From CBDBCU01 sp965243185 (lineage in GTDB: Bacteria; Chloroflexota; Dehalococcoidia; Lucifugimonadales; UBA3495): 64,000 nt of DNA. The stretch covers positions 1,798,001-1,862,000 of the forward strand of contig OZ251531.1 in assembly GCA_965243185.1 (NCBI GenBank). Direction: 5' to 3'. Positions 1-8,599 of the stretch are shown piece after piece (position 1 is the first letter of the stretch; every line of letters begins with the position of its first letter). The translations under genes and the position numbers were made by a program. The notes under the pieces are model-generated. The model was not told where the DNA came from and searched no databases. It worked only from the letters and a program-made list of their open reading frames with translations.

Positions 1-90
1 CGCCGGGTTACTTTAATGAGTTGTTAAAGTTGGCCGGGGCATTGGGGAGATTTGCGCCGGGGCCGGGAACGCCGGCCCGTTGGCAGATAC

Positions 91-209
91 TTCCCGGCGG
101 TGACCTATTTTCCCACTTCGTCGCCAAAGCAGTATCGTCGGCGCTGGGGCGTTTCACTACCGTGTTCGGGATGGGAACGGGTGGGGCCACCCCGCTAGAA
201 CCACCAGGA
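91..209 (-). rRNA. rrf: 5S ribosomal RNA
   Basis: Read on the minus strand the segment carries the universal 5S core, including the stretch CCGTTCCCATCCCGAACACG and the preceding GTGGCCCCAC helix strand, and its ends (CTTCCTGGTGG, CACCGCCGGGAAG) can pair as helix I. No 23S rRNA lies upstream: the sequence at higher coordinates goes straight to a promoter and then to protein-coding genes, so this 5S copy is solitary. Positions 1-90, downstream of it, are GC-rich with no gene or clear terminator. Confidence 0.93.
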
Positions 210-228
210 AGTAAATCTGTCGGCAACT

Positions 229-257
229 AGTATGCACTATTTTTCACAATAAGGCAA
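229..257 (-). promoter_or_regulatory. Promoter of the solitary 5S rRNA
   Basis: On the minus strand a -35 box TTGCCT (252-257) and a -10 box CATACT (229-234) are separated by exactly 17 bases. The start site would fall about 12-14 bases before the 5S 5' end, so the RNA has its own promoter instead of being processed from a 23S-5S transcript. Confidence 0.6.
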
Positions 258-364
258 GGGGTAAAAGAGGGCAATTTGGAAATTGGTTTAATTGGGAATT
301 AAGCCCGCGGCGGGAACAGCAAATATCGATACTTCGGAATTGCGCGCCGCCGTAGATTCCCCCC

Positions 365-607
365 TTACCCCCGCCCCCAACGCCAGTAAAAAACCAGCAA
401 TCCCAACGGCATCGCCACCACCAGCGCGCCCACCACGGCTACCACCGTCCACGGCCCCAACCCAATCAAATGCGCCAACTGCCCTTGCAGCCACTCCAGA
501 AAGGCCGCATCCGGTATCTCATCGTGATGCCGCCCCAGCGCCAGCAAACCGGCCGCAAAGACCGCCGCTGCCAGCTCCGGCAGTCCAAACCAGCCCGCCC
601 CCGGCAT
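365..607 (-). CDS. Small membrane protein downstream of the MFS transporter
   Basis: An 80-residue protein with two hydrophobic segments: a weak one near residues 10-24 and a clear transmembrane helix near 48-74 ending in basic residues (WRWGRG). A GGGAG ribosome site overlaps the stop codon of the MFS gene, and only 15 bases separate the two genes, so they are probably translated from one transcript. I do not recognise a family. It may be an accessory subunit of the transporter, which is inference from position only. The reading frame could also be fortuitous in this GC-rich region. Confidence 0.5.
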   Translation of the reverse strand: MPGAGWFGLPELAAAVFAAGLLALGRHHDEIPDAAFLEWLQGQLAHLIGLGPWTVVAVVGALVVAMPLGLLVFYWRWGRG

Positions 608-622
608 ACCCGCGCCCGCTCC

Positions 623-2026
623 CTAATCCCCGGCCGCCGCAACTGCCGCCGCCGGCTCCTCCCCTGCCGGCTGATACCGCGCCGAATACCGCCGTTCCTT
701 AATCGCAAAGGCGAACAGCGACGCCGGAAACAGCAGCAGCCCCGCAATCAAAAAGGGAATCGTATAAGACCCCGTCCAGTCAAACAGCAGCCCGGCCAGC
801 CAGATGCTCAACCCGCTCCCGACCGCGTGGACCAGAAATGCCACTCCCGAAATCGTCCCCAAGGCCCGCAGCCCGTACACATCCGCAATCAACGCCGTCG
901 TCAGCGGCGCCGTTGCAATCCACGAAATCCCGGCTACTACCGCAAACACCAGCAGCGCCGGCGTCCCCCAGCCCATCAGTTCCACCCCGGCCAGCAGCGC
1001 CATATACGCCGTCCCCCGCACAAAATAGACCAACCCCAGCATATTCTTGCGGCTGAACCGGTCCGACAAAATGCCCGCCCCAATGCTCCCAACAATGTTC
1101 AACCCCATCATCAGCCCGAAAATCAGTGCCGCCGACTGCTCCGGCACCCCCAGGGAATGGGCAAAAGGCACAAAATGGATGGACAGCACCGCCGTAGTGT
1201 ACCCGCAGGCAAAGTAGGCAATAGTCATCTGCCAGATCGGCATTGATTGGAACGATCGCAGCCAGCTGTCCGTATCCAGAACTCCGGGCCGCCGTTCTTG
1301 CCGCGCCGTCCCGCTGTTCCCGGCCGCCGGCGTCGCCGCCCCGTCCGGCCGCAATCCCAAATCTGACGGATTATTCCGCAGAAACAAAAATGCCAGCGGC
1401 GCCGCCAGCAGCAGTACCATCAAACCGAAAGCCACCCAAGTAATCCGCCAGTTCGTGGCTTGCAGCAGATACATCCCGAACGGCACCAGCAGCAGACCGC
1501 CGGCCGACAGCCCGGCCGCATTCAGCCCCACCACCGTAGCCCGCCGCTGCCGAAACCACCGCGACAGCAGCGCCCCGGTATTGTTCAGCGACATCCCGCT
1601 CAACGCCACCGACGACACAAACCCGAACATAAAAATCAGAAACAGCAGGTGAAAAGTCAGGCTCAAAACCACCGTCGCCAGCCCGAACACCACCAGGCTG
1701 GACACAATCACCCGCCGCCCGCCGAACCGGTCCAGCAGCCGCCCCATAAAAGGCTGCGTCAACCCGTTCACCAGAAACCCCAACGCCGCCGCCAGGGAAA
1801 TCGTCCCCCGATTCCAGTCAAACTCCTCGCTCATCGGCAGCACGAAAATCCCGAAACTGTTCCGCGCCCCGTTGGTCACAAAGGCCACGAAAATACAGGT
1901 GGCGACGATATACCACCCATAGAAAATCGGCCGTGGCGTCCCGCCGGACGGCTGCTCTGACCCCGCCGACCGCTGCTCCGCTCCCGTCGCCGGTCGCTCG
2001 GCTCTCTGCTGACCGCTCCTAAACAT
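623..2026 (-). CDS. Major facilitator superfamily transporter
   Basis: A 467-residue, 12-helix transporter of the inner membrane. After a hydrophilic N-terminus the first helix starts at a FYGWYIV motif, typical of the oxalate/formate- and monocarboxylate-type MFS branch. The cytoplasmic loop signature GRLLDRFGGRRV follows helix 2, and a second loop (ILSDRFSRKN) marks the start of the second six-helix half, so the duplicated MFS layout is complete. I chose the ATG at 2026, because an upstream in-frame start at 2110 would add about 28 non-conserved residues across the promoter. It faces away from the dienelactone hydrolase at 2236, sharing a 210-base intergenic region. Substrate unknown; organic acids are plausible from the subfamily. 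Confidence 0.9.
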   Translation of the reverse strand: MFRSGQQRAERPATGAEQRSAGSEQPSGGTPRPIFYGWYIVATCIFVAFVTNGARNSFGIFVLPMSEEFDWNRGTISLAAALGFLVNGLTQPFMGRLLDRFGGRRVIVSSLVVFGLATVVLSLTFHLLFLIFMFGFVSSVALSGMSLNNTGALLSRWFRQRRATVVGLNAAGLSAGGLLLVPFGMYLLQATNWRITWVAFGLMVLLLAAPLAFLFLRNNPSDLGLRPDGAATPAAGNSGTARQERRPGVLDTDSWLRSFQSMPIWQMTIAYFACGYTTAVLSIHFVPFAHSLGVPEQSAALIFGLMMGLNIVGSIGAGILSDRFSRKNMLGLVYFVRGTAYMALLAGVELMGWGTPALLVFAVVAGISWIATAPLTTALIADVYGLRALGTISGVAFLVHAVGSGLSIWLAGLLFDWTGSYTIPFLIAGLLLFPASLFAFAIKERRYSARYQPAGEEPAAAVAAAGD

Positions 2027-2068
2027 CAACCCCCCTGCTGACTGCTTGCCGGGGAAAATACCGCCCCC

Positions 2069-2097
2069 ACTATACACCCCCCACGCCCGAATAGTAA
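2069..2097 (-). promoter_or_regulatory. Possible promoter of the MFS transporter
   Basis: A minus-strand TATAGT -10 (2069-2074) has a weak TTACTA -35 (2092-2097) at 17 bases. It sits 43 bases upstream of the chosen ATG at 2026 and lies inside the longer alternative reading frame, which supports the shorter start. Confidence 0.4.
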
Positions 2098-2145
2098 CCC
2101 CCGGATTCATAAATTATGCCCATTCCCCCACCCGGCCCCAAAATC

Positions 2146-2154
2146 TGCTACAAT
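2146..2154 (+). promoter_or_regulatory. Extended -10 promoter of the dienelactone hydrolase
   Basis: TGC immediately before TACAAT forms an extended -10 element, which can work without a good -35. It lies about 80 bases before the hydrolase ATG. Confidence 0.4.
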
Positions 2155-2235
2155 ACCCCCCAGCCGGCCGCCCTCCGTCCGCGCCGGCCCTTATCCGAAA
2201 CGGAACCTTGAACCGCACCGGGAGGTAAATCTGGT

Positions 2236-2943
2236 ATGCCGTCTTTTATGGAAGTTCTGAAAGTCAACGGGGAGAATATGGGGCTGTATGTCGCCGTTCC
2301 CGAAGGGGCCGGCCCCTTTCCCGCCATCAACATCGCCTTTCATGTGGGCGGGATGGACGAGTTCGACAAGGTTATGGCCGACCGCTTCGCCAAAGCGGGC
2401 TATGTGGCCGTCGTTCCCGACCTCTTTCACCGCCTCAGCCCGGAAGCTCTGGCCGGCCCCCGCTTGGACCGCTTGGGCTACCTCAGCGACCCGGACATCA
2501 TCGCCGATATGAACGCCGCCGCCGACTGGCTGTGCGCCGACCGCCGGGTGGACAACAACCGCCTCGGCGTTACCGGTTTCTGTATGGGCGGCCGTATCGC
2601 CTGGCTGATGGCGGCGGTGGATTCCCGGTACAAAGCTACCGTTCCTTTCTACGGCGGCCACATTATGTCCCCGTGGGGCGCGGCCGACAAAGCCCCCTTT
2701 GACCTGGCGGAGGGCATCAACTGCCCCATGCTGTTCCACTTCGGCGAAATTGACCGCAATCCCTCCCAGGAGGACCTGGTCAAGCTGGATGCCGAGTTAA
2801 ACCGCCTGGGCAAGGAACACACTTTCCATACCTACCCCGGTGCCGACCACGCCTTTATGGACTGGACGGGGGCGCGCTACAACCAGCCCGGCGCGGAACT
2901 GGCTTGGCCGCGGACTTTGGAGTTCTTTGGCAAATATCTGTAG
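2236..2943 (+). CDS. Dienelactone hydrolase family protein
   Basis: A 235-residue alpha/beta hydrolase of the dienelactone hydrolase family, soluble and cytoplasmic. The nucleophile elbow reads GFCMGG with Cys116 as nucleophile, as in true DLH enzymes. The acid is probably Asp173 (GEID) and the base His205 (GADHAF). Such enzymes open dienelactone rings in chlorocatechol breakdown, but the family is broad and many members have unknown ester substrates. GGGAGG precedes the ATG at good spacing. It is transcribed away from an MFS transporter, and a ring-cleavage-type VOC protein lies 2 kb downstream, compatible with a catabolic role but not proof of it. Confidence 0.9.
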   Translation: MPSFMEVLKVNGENMGLYVAVPEGAGPFPAINIAFHVGGMDEFDKVMADRFAKAGYVAVVPDLFHRLSPEALAGPRLDRLGYLSDPDIIADMNAAADWLCADRRVDNNRLGVTGFCMGGRIAWLMAAVDSRYKATVPFYGGHIMSPWGAADKAPFDLAEGINCPMLFHFGEIDRNPSQEDLVKLDAELNRLGKEHTFHTYPGADHAFMDWTGARYNQPGAELAWPRTLEFFGKYL

Positions 2944-3029
2944 GGGGTAGATTTATCCCGCCAGAGTTGACGCTTTTGACCCGCCCGTCTTGCGACAAAT
3001 GATTGCCGGATGGGCGGGTTGAAAGGTAC

Positions 3030-3058
3030 TTGACAGCATTGCCCATACGTTCTAAAGT
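3030..3058 (+). promoter_or_regulatory. Promoter of the restriction-modification pair
   Basis: TTGACA (3030-3035), a 17-base spacer and TAAAGT (3053-3058) lie 37 bases before the methyltransferase ATG. Confidence 0.6.
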
Positions 3059-3094
3059 ATCCCGGTCTTAAAGCGAGGCGCGAGGGATAAGCTA

Positions 3095-3970
3095 ATGGAG
3101 GCACGCTGGGTTGAGACGGCGGATTGCCGCAATGCCCTGGCCGGCTTGATTGCCCGGAATTGCCGGGAGGTGTCTCTGGTCGTTACCGACCCGCCCTATT
3201 TCATCGACGGGATGGGCGATGACTGGAACAACCATAAGTTGCGGCGGCGGGTTAAAAAGGGCGTGGTGGGCGGTATTCCCGCCGGGCAGAAGTTTGACCC
3301 GGCTCAGGGCAAGAACCTGCAAGCCTTTCTGACGCCCATTGCCGAGCAGCTGCGGGCGGTGCTGCGGCCCGGGGCTTTCGCCCTCTGTTTCAGCCAAGCC
3401 CGCCTGTCCCACCGCACGGCCATTGCCTTTGAGGATGCCGGGTTTGAGATTCGGGATTTGCTGGCGTGGCAGTACGAGGGGCAGGCCAAGGCGGCCCGCG
3501 TCCATTACCACGTGCGGCGCAAACATCTGGAGCCGGCCGAGGAACGTCGCTGGCTGGATTTGGTGGGCGACCGCAAGACGCCCCAAGTCAAGCCGCAAAT
3601 GGAAACCATCATCCTGGCTCAAGCTCCTAAAGACGGCGACTGCACCGAAAACTGGATTAAACATCAGACCGGGTTGATTGACCTCAGCAGCCCGGTGGTC
3701 AACCCGGAACGCTGCCCCGGTCAATTGATTCCCGTTCCCAAGCCAAGACAGCGTTATGACCACATGACGCCCAAGCCGGTGGAACTGCTGCGTCATCTGA
3801 TACGGATTTTCAGCAACGACAGCCCGGATACCCTGGTGCTGGATCCCTTTGCCGGCACGGGCAGTACGGGAGTAGCCGCCCGGCTGGAAGGGCGCAGTTT
3901 TCAGGGTTTTGAGAAAGACCCGGAGCTGGCGGCGGCGGCGAACCGGCGGGTGGCTGAGGTTGAGCTATGA
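3095..3970 (+). CDS. Beta-class DNA amino-methyltransferase (N6-adenine or N4-cytosine)
   Basis: A 291-residue DNA methyltransferase. Motif IV, DPPY, lies at residues 32-35, near the N-terminus, while the AdoMet-binding motif I (DPFAGTGSTG) is near residue 250; this order defines the beta class, whose members methylate the exocyclic amino group of adenine or cytosine. The region between holds the target-recognition part, so the sequence specificity cannot be read. The stop codon overlaps the ATG of the next gene (ATGA), a tight coupling typical of type II R-M operons. A strong promoter precedes it. The methylase comes first, as needed to protect host DNA before the nuclease is made. Confidence 0.88.
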   Translation: MEARWVETADCRNALAGLIARNCREVSLVVTDPPYFIDGMGDDWNNHKLRRRVKKGVVGGIPAGQKFDPAQGKNLQAFLTPIAEQLRAVLRPGAFALCFSQARLSHRTAIAFEDAGFEIRDLLAWQYEGQAKAARVHYHVRRKHLEPAEERRWLDLVGDRKTPQVKPQMETIILAQAPKDGDCTENWIKHQTGLIDLSSPVVNPERCPGQLIPVPKPRQRYDHMTPKPVELLRHLIRIFSNDSPDTLVLDPFAGTGSTGVAARLEGRSFQGFEKDPELAAAANRRVAEVEL

Positions 3971-4656
3971 CCGCTAACCCGGTTTCAGCGCCTACCCAGC
4001 AGCAAATTACGGATGCCTTTAACGACTTGAAGCGCATCCATAATACGCACCTGATCCAGCATGGGGTTAAACTGCCGGCTGACGATTCCAATAAAGCTAT
4101 CTGGCTGGGAGCGCTGTGGGCTTGCAAAGACCGGGAAGTCCACAAAGAGGAAATGTCCGCCATTGTCCAACGGGAGCGGGGCGGCAACCCGGTCGACCAG
4201 CAAGTTCGCCACTTGAAACGGGATGGCTGGAATATCGTACCGGGCCAAGCCCGAGGGTCACATTGCCTTAACGATCCTTTCCAGCCCAGCCCGGAGTGGG
4301 CTAACGAACAGACCCGCCGGCAAGGTCAACTCGCCGCGGGCACTTTCGAGGAACTGAAACGGGCTTTTGGCAATCGTTGCGCTACTTGCGGAGCTATCGA
4401 GGGCGAACCCGACCCGCGCTATGGCCGCGACCGGGTATCGTTACAACAGGGACATCGCGACCCGGCAAGGCCGGATACCGACCGGGGCAACATCATTCCC
4501 CAATGCAGCCTTTGCAATCGCCAATATCGAAACGACTTTGTGTTTGATGAAAAGGGCCGCGTCCGCGCCGTTGCCGACGTTGGCCCGGTGCGCCGTGCTG
4601 ACGCGGCGGTGCAACGGAAAATCTTTGATTTTCTGAAAGGGAAGTTTAAGGAGTAG
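3967..4656 (+). CDS. HNH restriction endonuclease partner
   Basis: A 229-residue protein with a C-terminal HNH domain: a CxxC pair (CATC, about residue 137), then a QQGHRDP segment supplying the first His, then NIIPQCSLCNRQY with the second CxxC and the Asn; the two Cys pairs should bind structural zinc. The N-terminal 100 residues look like a helical, possibly winged-helix, DNA-binding part (HLKRDGWNI). Because it overlaps the methyltransferase by 4 bases, I infer it is the cognate type II restriction enzyme. The recognition site is unknown. No frameshift or missing zinc ligand is visible, so the pair could be active. Confidence 0.8.
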   Translation: MTANPVSAPTQQQITDAFNDLKRIHNTHLIQHGVKLPADDSNKAIWLGALWACKDREVHKEEMSAIVQRERGGNPVDQQVRHLKRDGWNIVPGQARGSHCLNDPFQPSPEWANEQTRRQGQLAAGTFEELKRAFGNRCATCGAIEGEPDPRYGRDRVSLQQGHRDPARPDTDRGNIIPQCSLCNRQYRNDFVFDEKGRVRAVADVGPVRRADAAVQRKIFDFLKGKFKE

Positions 4657-4717
4657 CCGGGGGCGGTGAACTGGTTTGTATTCCGCTATCAGCAAGCTGG
4701 AACTTATAGCGGGGTAG

Positions 4718-4816
4718 TCACAGCAAAACCTCTTTCAGGCGCTGCGCGGTCATACGGCAAAAGTCCGGGTTGATGTCGTAACTGATGCCGTATCAGCCAT
4801 TATCCCGAATCGCCGC
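4718..4816 (-). pseudogene. C-terminal stub of a DNA methyltransferase
   Basis: On the minus strand the segment translates as AAIRDNG-stop-YGISYDINPDFCRM followed by TAQRLKEVLL and a stop. This resembles the extreme C-terminus of beta-class methyltransferases (GxDINPxFCxxxxxRL). The internal TGA stands where a Trp (TGG) would be expected, and another stop closes the frame just upstream, so only about 32 codons of a dead gene remain. It lies 61 bases after the stop of the HNH nuclease gene, convergent to it. Confidence 0.6.
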
Positions 4817-4826
4817 CTATATCGGG

Positions 4827-4855
4827 TTGAATTAGCATTGCGGATTGGGTAAAAT
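4827..4855 (+). promoter_or_regulatory. Promoter of the VOC dioxygenase gene
   Basis: TTGAAT (4827-4832), a 17-base spacer and TAAAAT (4850-4855), 52 bases before the ATG. AGGAGAG lies at a suitable distance before the ATG. Confidence 0.6.
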
Positions 4856-4907
4856 CGTTAATAGATGGATTGGAGACTGACCGCTTATATCAGGAGAGCA
4901 GCCCCTT

Positions 4908-6149
4908 ATGACCACTACCACCCAAGAAAAGCAATACGATGTCGGCGGAGTGCTGCTGAACCGCCCCTTTAAGATTCGGCGGTTGGGCCACTTCGGGTTT
5001 AATTCGGACCACATGGCGGCGGCGGTTCACTTTTACCGGGATTTGCTGGGGTTCTGGGAGTCGGATGTGCTGGATTTTAAGCGCATTCCCCGGCTGGAGG
5101 AGCAGCTGGCGCACATTGAGGATGGGCGCGGCTACTTCTTTACCCACGGCAGCGACCACCACGCCTTTGTCCTCTTTCCGCGCCCGGTGATGGACGCTTT
5201 CGTGGCGGCCGGCGGCGGGGGCGGCGGCAAGGGGGAAGTTACCATCAACCAAATTACCTGGCAGACCGGCGCCCTCTCGGAAGTCGTCAACGGCGCCCGC
5301 TTTTTCGAGGAACAGGGCATCGGCATTCAGCGGGTCGGCCGCGATATGCCCGGCAGCAACTGGCACGTCTATCCCTACGACCCCGACGGCCACATCAACG
5401 AACTTTACTACGGCATCGAGCAAATCGGCTGGAACCGCCGCAGCAAACCCCAGGAAATGTATTACCGCATTTTCCACGAGGAACCGGCCTTGCCCCAGAT
5501 GTCCGAAGCCGCCGAAGTAGCCGAGGCCATGGACCAAGGCATCGCGGTGGATTCCGGTTTCCGCCCCGTCGAGACCCTGCCGGCCCAGTATGATGTCGAG
5601 GGGGTGCTGCTGCCGCGGCCGTTCAAGATTACTAAAATCGGCCCGGTGAACCTGTTTGTGCAGGATATGGACGCCGCCCTGAACTTCTATGTCAACCATT
5701 TGGGCTTTATTGTTACCGAGGAAACGGAGTGCTTGGGGCATCGGCTCTATTTCCTGCGGAGCGGGGCCGAACACCACAGCCTGGCGTTGTTCCCCAAGCC
5801 GCTGCGGGAAAAGTTGGGGTGCAGTCCCCATACCACCAGCGCGTCTTTTGGCGTGGAAGTGGGCAGCTATACCCAACTCCGTAATGCCGTGGCTTTCCTG
5901 AAAGAGCACGGCGTTCAGTTCAAGGAAATGCCGCCGGAACTGCATCCCGGTGTGGACTATGCGGCTTACGGCTGCGACCCGGACGGGCATCTGATTCAGC
6001 TCTACTATTATATGGAGCAAATTGGCTGGAGCGGCGAGCCGCGGCCGAAAGAACTGCGCCGCCCGGTGGCTCTGGCGGACTGGCCGGAAACTTTGGAGCC
6101 GCTGTCGGATACCTATGTGGACCAAGTGTTTCAGGGGCCGTTGGGCTAA
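4908..6149 (+). CDS. Two-domain VOC / extradiol dioxygenase-like protein
   Basis: A 413-residue protein made of two glyoxalase/bleomycin-resistance (VOC) modules joined by a linker. Both begin with a matching sequence (GGVLLNRPFKI at 14-24; EGVLLPRPFKI near 231-241) and both end in an EQIGW stretch. Module 1 keeps a plausible metal set: His28 (LGHFGF), His84 or His85 (GSDHHAF) and Glu165 (HINELYY). Module 2 keeps the HH pair but has Pro at the first His and Gln at the Glu, so it should not bind the metal. Classical type I extradiol dioxygenases use the C-terminal module instead. A Fe(II)-dependent ring-cleaving role is likely by family; the substrate is unknown. Confidence 0.85.
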   Translation: MTTTTQEKQYDVGGVLLNRPFKIRRLGHFGFNSDHMAAAVHFYRDLLGFWESDVLDFKRIPRLEEQLAHIEDGRGYFFTHGSDHHAFVLFPRPVMDAFVAAGGGGGGKGEVTINQITWQTGALSEVVNGARFFEEQGIGIQRVGRDMPGSNWHVYPYDPDGHINELYYGIEQIGWNRRSKPQEMYYRIFHEEPALPQMSEAAEVAEAMDQGIAVDSGFRPVETLPAQYDVEGVLLPRPFKITKIGPVNLFVQDMDAALNFYVNHLGFIVTEETECLGHRLYFLRSGAEHHSLALFPKPLREKLGCSPHTTSASFGVEVGSYTQLRNAVAFLKEHGVQFKEMPPELHPGVDYAAYGCDPDGHLIQLYYYMEQIGWSGEPRPKELRRPVALADWPETLEPLSDTYVDQVFQGPLG

Positions 6150-6248
6150 AACCCCGGTCGTCTGCATCGAATCAATTTCCCGCCGCCGTTACCGATTAGA
6201 TTGGACAGCGGCGGGGTGCCAAAAACTGCGTGGAGGGAGCGAAACCTG

Positions 6249-6902
6249 ATGCTGCGCTTTGTCGAAGAAGTGGTACTGCTGCTGCTGGAGGATGCCGGCG
6301 GGCGATTGGCGCGGGTGCCGGCCTGGTCCCTGAACTACGCCCTGGCCGGCGGCGTGCTGATGGACCTGGCCCTGGAAAACCGCATTGACACCGACCTGGA
6401 GAACCTGATCCTGATTGACGAGGCGCCGGTGGGGGACAACCTGCTGGATCCCTATCTGGCGCAGATTGCGGCGGCGCCGGAAAAGCACGATGCCACCTAC
6501 TGGCTCGACCAAATCGCCGACGATGCTGACGCCATTTATACGGCGACCCTGGCCCGGCTGGTCGAACGCGGCATTCTGGAGCAGCGCGATGACCGCATTT
6601 TGTGGGTGTTCCGTTCCCGCCGCTACCCGGCGGTGGACGGCGTGGCCGAGCGGGAAGTAAAGCTGCGGATTATGGGCGTGCTGTTCAGCGATGAAATCCC
6701 CGACCCCCGGGATGTGATGCTGATTTGCCTGGCCGACGGCTGCGGCATTTTCCGCCACCTGCTGAGCCGCCAGGAATTGAACCAGGTAACGGCGCGCATC
6801 GAGCAGGTGGGGCGGCTGGACTTGATCGGGCAGGCGATGTCGCAGGCCATTCAGGACATCGAAGTCTCCGTAGCCGCCGCCGCCCAGCAGTATATGCATT
6901 AG
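6249..6902 (+). CDS. GPP34 (GOLPH3/VPS74-like) family protein
   Basis: A 217-residue soluble protein with the GPP34 pattern: EEVVLLLLEDAGGR at the start, then ALAGGVLMDLALENRI, then LARLVERGILEQ before a basic VFRSRRYP segment. In eukaryotes the fold binds phosphatidylinositol-4-phosphate at the Golgi; the bacterial role is unknown. An in-frame ATG at 6201 exists, but GGAGGGA at 6232-6238 points to the ATG at 6249. It follows the VOC gene by 99 bases on the same strand and could be co-transcribed. No damage is visible. Confidence 0.85.
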   Translation: MLRFVEEVVLLLLEDAGGRLARVPAWSLNYALAGGVLMDLALENRIDTDLENLILIDEAPVGDNLLDPYLAQIAAAPEKHDATYWLDQIADDADAIYTATLARLVERGILEQRDDRILWVFRSRRYPAVDGVAEREVKLRIMGVLFSDEIPDPRDVMLICLADGCGIFRHLLSRQELNQVTARIEQVGRLDLIGQAMSQAIQDIEVSVAAAAQQYMH

Positions 6903-6973
6903 GGGGGACAAAAGTTGTTGTGGCACTTTACAATGCTTGCCACGACGACTAAAATCACGCTGGAGGCAGTTCG

Positions 6974-8493
6974 ATGATGGCTAACTGGCACTTCAAAGCC
7001 CATTCGCCCGGCTCTACTATTCGCGAGCCGATTGCCGGCGCATTTTTCGCCAGCGATGCCGTGAGCGAACCCGGCGAAGCTTTGGTGCGTGAGGGCATCC
7101 AGAACTCCCTCGACGCTGCCCTCGATGGTGGTCGCACTTTGGTTCGCATCTCCTTGGTCGGGGAAAACGACGCTCCGGACTGGCCGGAAATAAACCCTTA
7201 CTTTGCGGGGGCTGCCGTTCATTACACCGCTGGCAACAACGGCCTGCGTCCTGAAAATATCCCGACTGAAAACACGCCGCGGACATTGCTCATATTTGAG
7301 GACTTTGGCACCACCGGTTTGATGGGAGATCCGGAAACTCCTTATCCGCCTCAGGATCGGAGTGAAAACAATTTCTTTCACTTTTTCCGAGCCGAAGGAC
7401 TGACCGACAAAGACCCCGGCAAACGCGGCAGTTGGGGGCTGGGGAAGGATACCTTTTTCCGGGCCAGTAAGGTTAATACCGTGTTCGGATTGACCGTGCG
7501 GAACGATGATAACCGGCGACTGCTGATGGGAAAGACCGTTTTGAAATTCCATCAGGTCGGAGAGGACTATTTTCAAGACGGGTACTTTGGCATCAAGTCG
7601 GATGCCACGGATATGGTTATGCCGGTTGAGGACAACATTGCCATAGACCGGTTCCGCGAGGCTTTCCATCTGGAACGGGGGAATGATTCGGGTTTATCCG
7701 TAGTAGTTCCCTGGCTTGATCCGGAGATCACCGAAACGGCGGTTATTCAAGCCGTTTTCAGGAACTACTTTTATGCCATTCTCCACGGCGACCTGGATGT
7801 GATGGTAGAGACGGCCGGGATAGAGACGTGGCTGGACAAGGATAACTTCCTGGTCGAAGCCCGCGGGCTTGCCGACCGGCACGGTGTTCTGCCGATCATT
7901 GAGTTGGCGGATTGGGCAGTAAATGGTATCAGCAACGTTGACCGGCATCTGCTCAATATGCCGGCGACCGGTCGCGGGTGGGCATGGGACCGGGAGCTAT
8001 TCAGTGACGACCTGCTCAAGGTGTTGAGTGGCAAGCTGCGGGATCTGGAACGTTTTGCCATACGGGTACCGGTTACGGTCCGTAAGAAAGATGGGGCGCG
8101 TCAGGAGTCTTACTTCGACGTGTATATACAGAGTGAAGATTCCAACGAGCGTACCCGCCCGATGTTTATACGGGATGGTATCCTTATTACCGCCGTCAAT
8201 GCCCCGCTGATGCGCGGTATCCGGGCATTGGTCATTGTAAATGACGCGCCTCTGTCGGATCACACCGTTTGGCAGGGTCAGCAGGTAAAGGCCGACTACG
8301 TCCCGGAGTCGGTGACCTGGCCTTCGTAGTCAACAGCGTCAGTAGGGTTTGCGGCTTAGCAGCGGCGGAAGATAAGGAGGAAGACAAGAAACTGCTCGCC
8401 GATATTTTCCCAATGCCCGGGAGGGGCCGGCGTGAGGATGGACCGTTTCGTCCGTATCGTTCAAGCCGTACCTCGCGCCGCTCGGGACACTGA
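6974..8493 (+). pseudogene. GHKL (Hsp90/MORC-like) ATPase, frameshifted
   Basis: The open frame (6974-8329, 451 residues) begins with a GHKL ATPase domain: N-box REGIQNSLDA (about 39-48), G1 box FEDFGTTGL (108-116) and G2 box GSWGLGK (152-158). The frame stops at 8329, but the next frame continues without a gap as VGDLAFVVNSVSRVCGLAAA and then EDKEEDKKLLADIF, a conserved continuation of the family, ending at 8493. The break is near 8,290 (TACGTCCCGGAG). Just before it, residues normally present in relatives seem missing, and the tail is short, so the gene is probably inactive. Related prokaryotic GHKL ATPases occur in restriction clusters with Dcm and Vsr, as here. Confidence 0.7.
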
Positions 8494-8540
8494 AATATCG
8501 GTAGCCGCGTCGGTGCAGCAATATCCACACTAGGTGGGAG

Positions 8541-8569
8541 TTAAAGCATACTTAACTCGCCCTTATAAT
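8541..8569 (+). promoter_or_regulatory. Promoter of the HNH endonuclease gene
   Basis: TTAAAG (8541-8546), 17 bases, and a consensus TATAAT (8564-8569), 31 bases before the ATG at 8600. Confidence 0.55.
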
Positions 8570-8599
8570 GGTTGTGCCAGTTCGAGAGGAAATCATAGT

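Noticed and set aside
4718..4816. Selenocysteine codon at the internal TGA of the methylase stub
   Set aside because: The position corresponds to a conserved Trp in relatives and the frame has another stop just upstream, so a TGG-to-TGA mutation in a dead gene is simpler.
4890..6167. Minus-strand open frame of 425 codons
   Set aside because: Antisense to the VOC dioxygenase, whose domains are clear; low-complexity composition.
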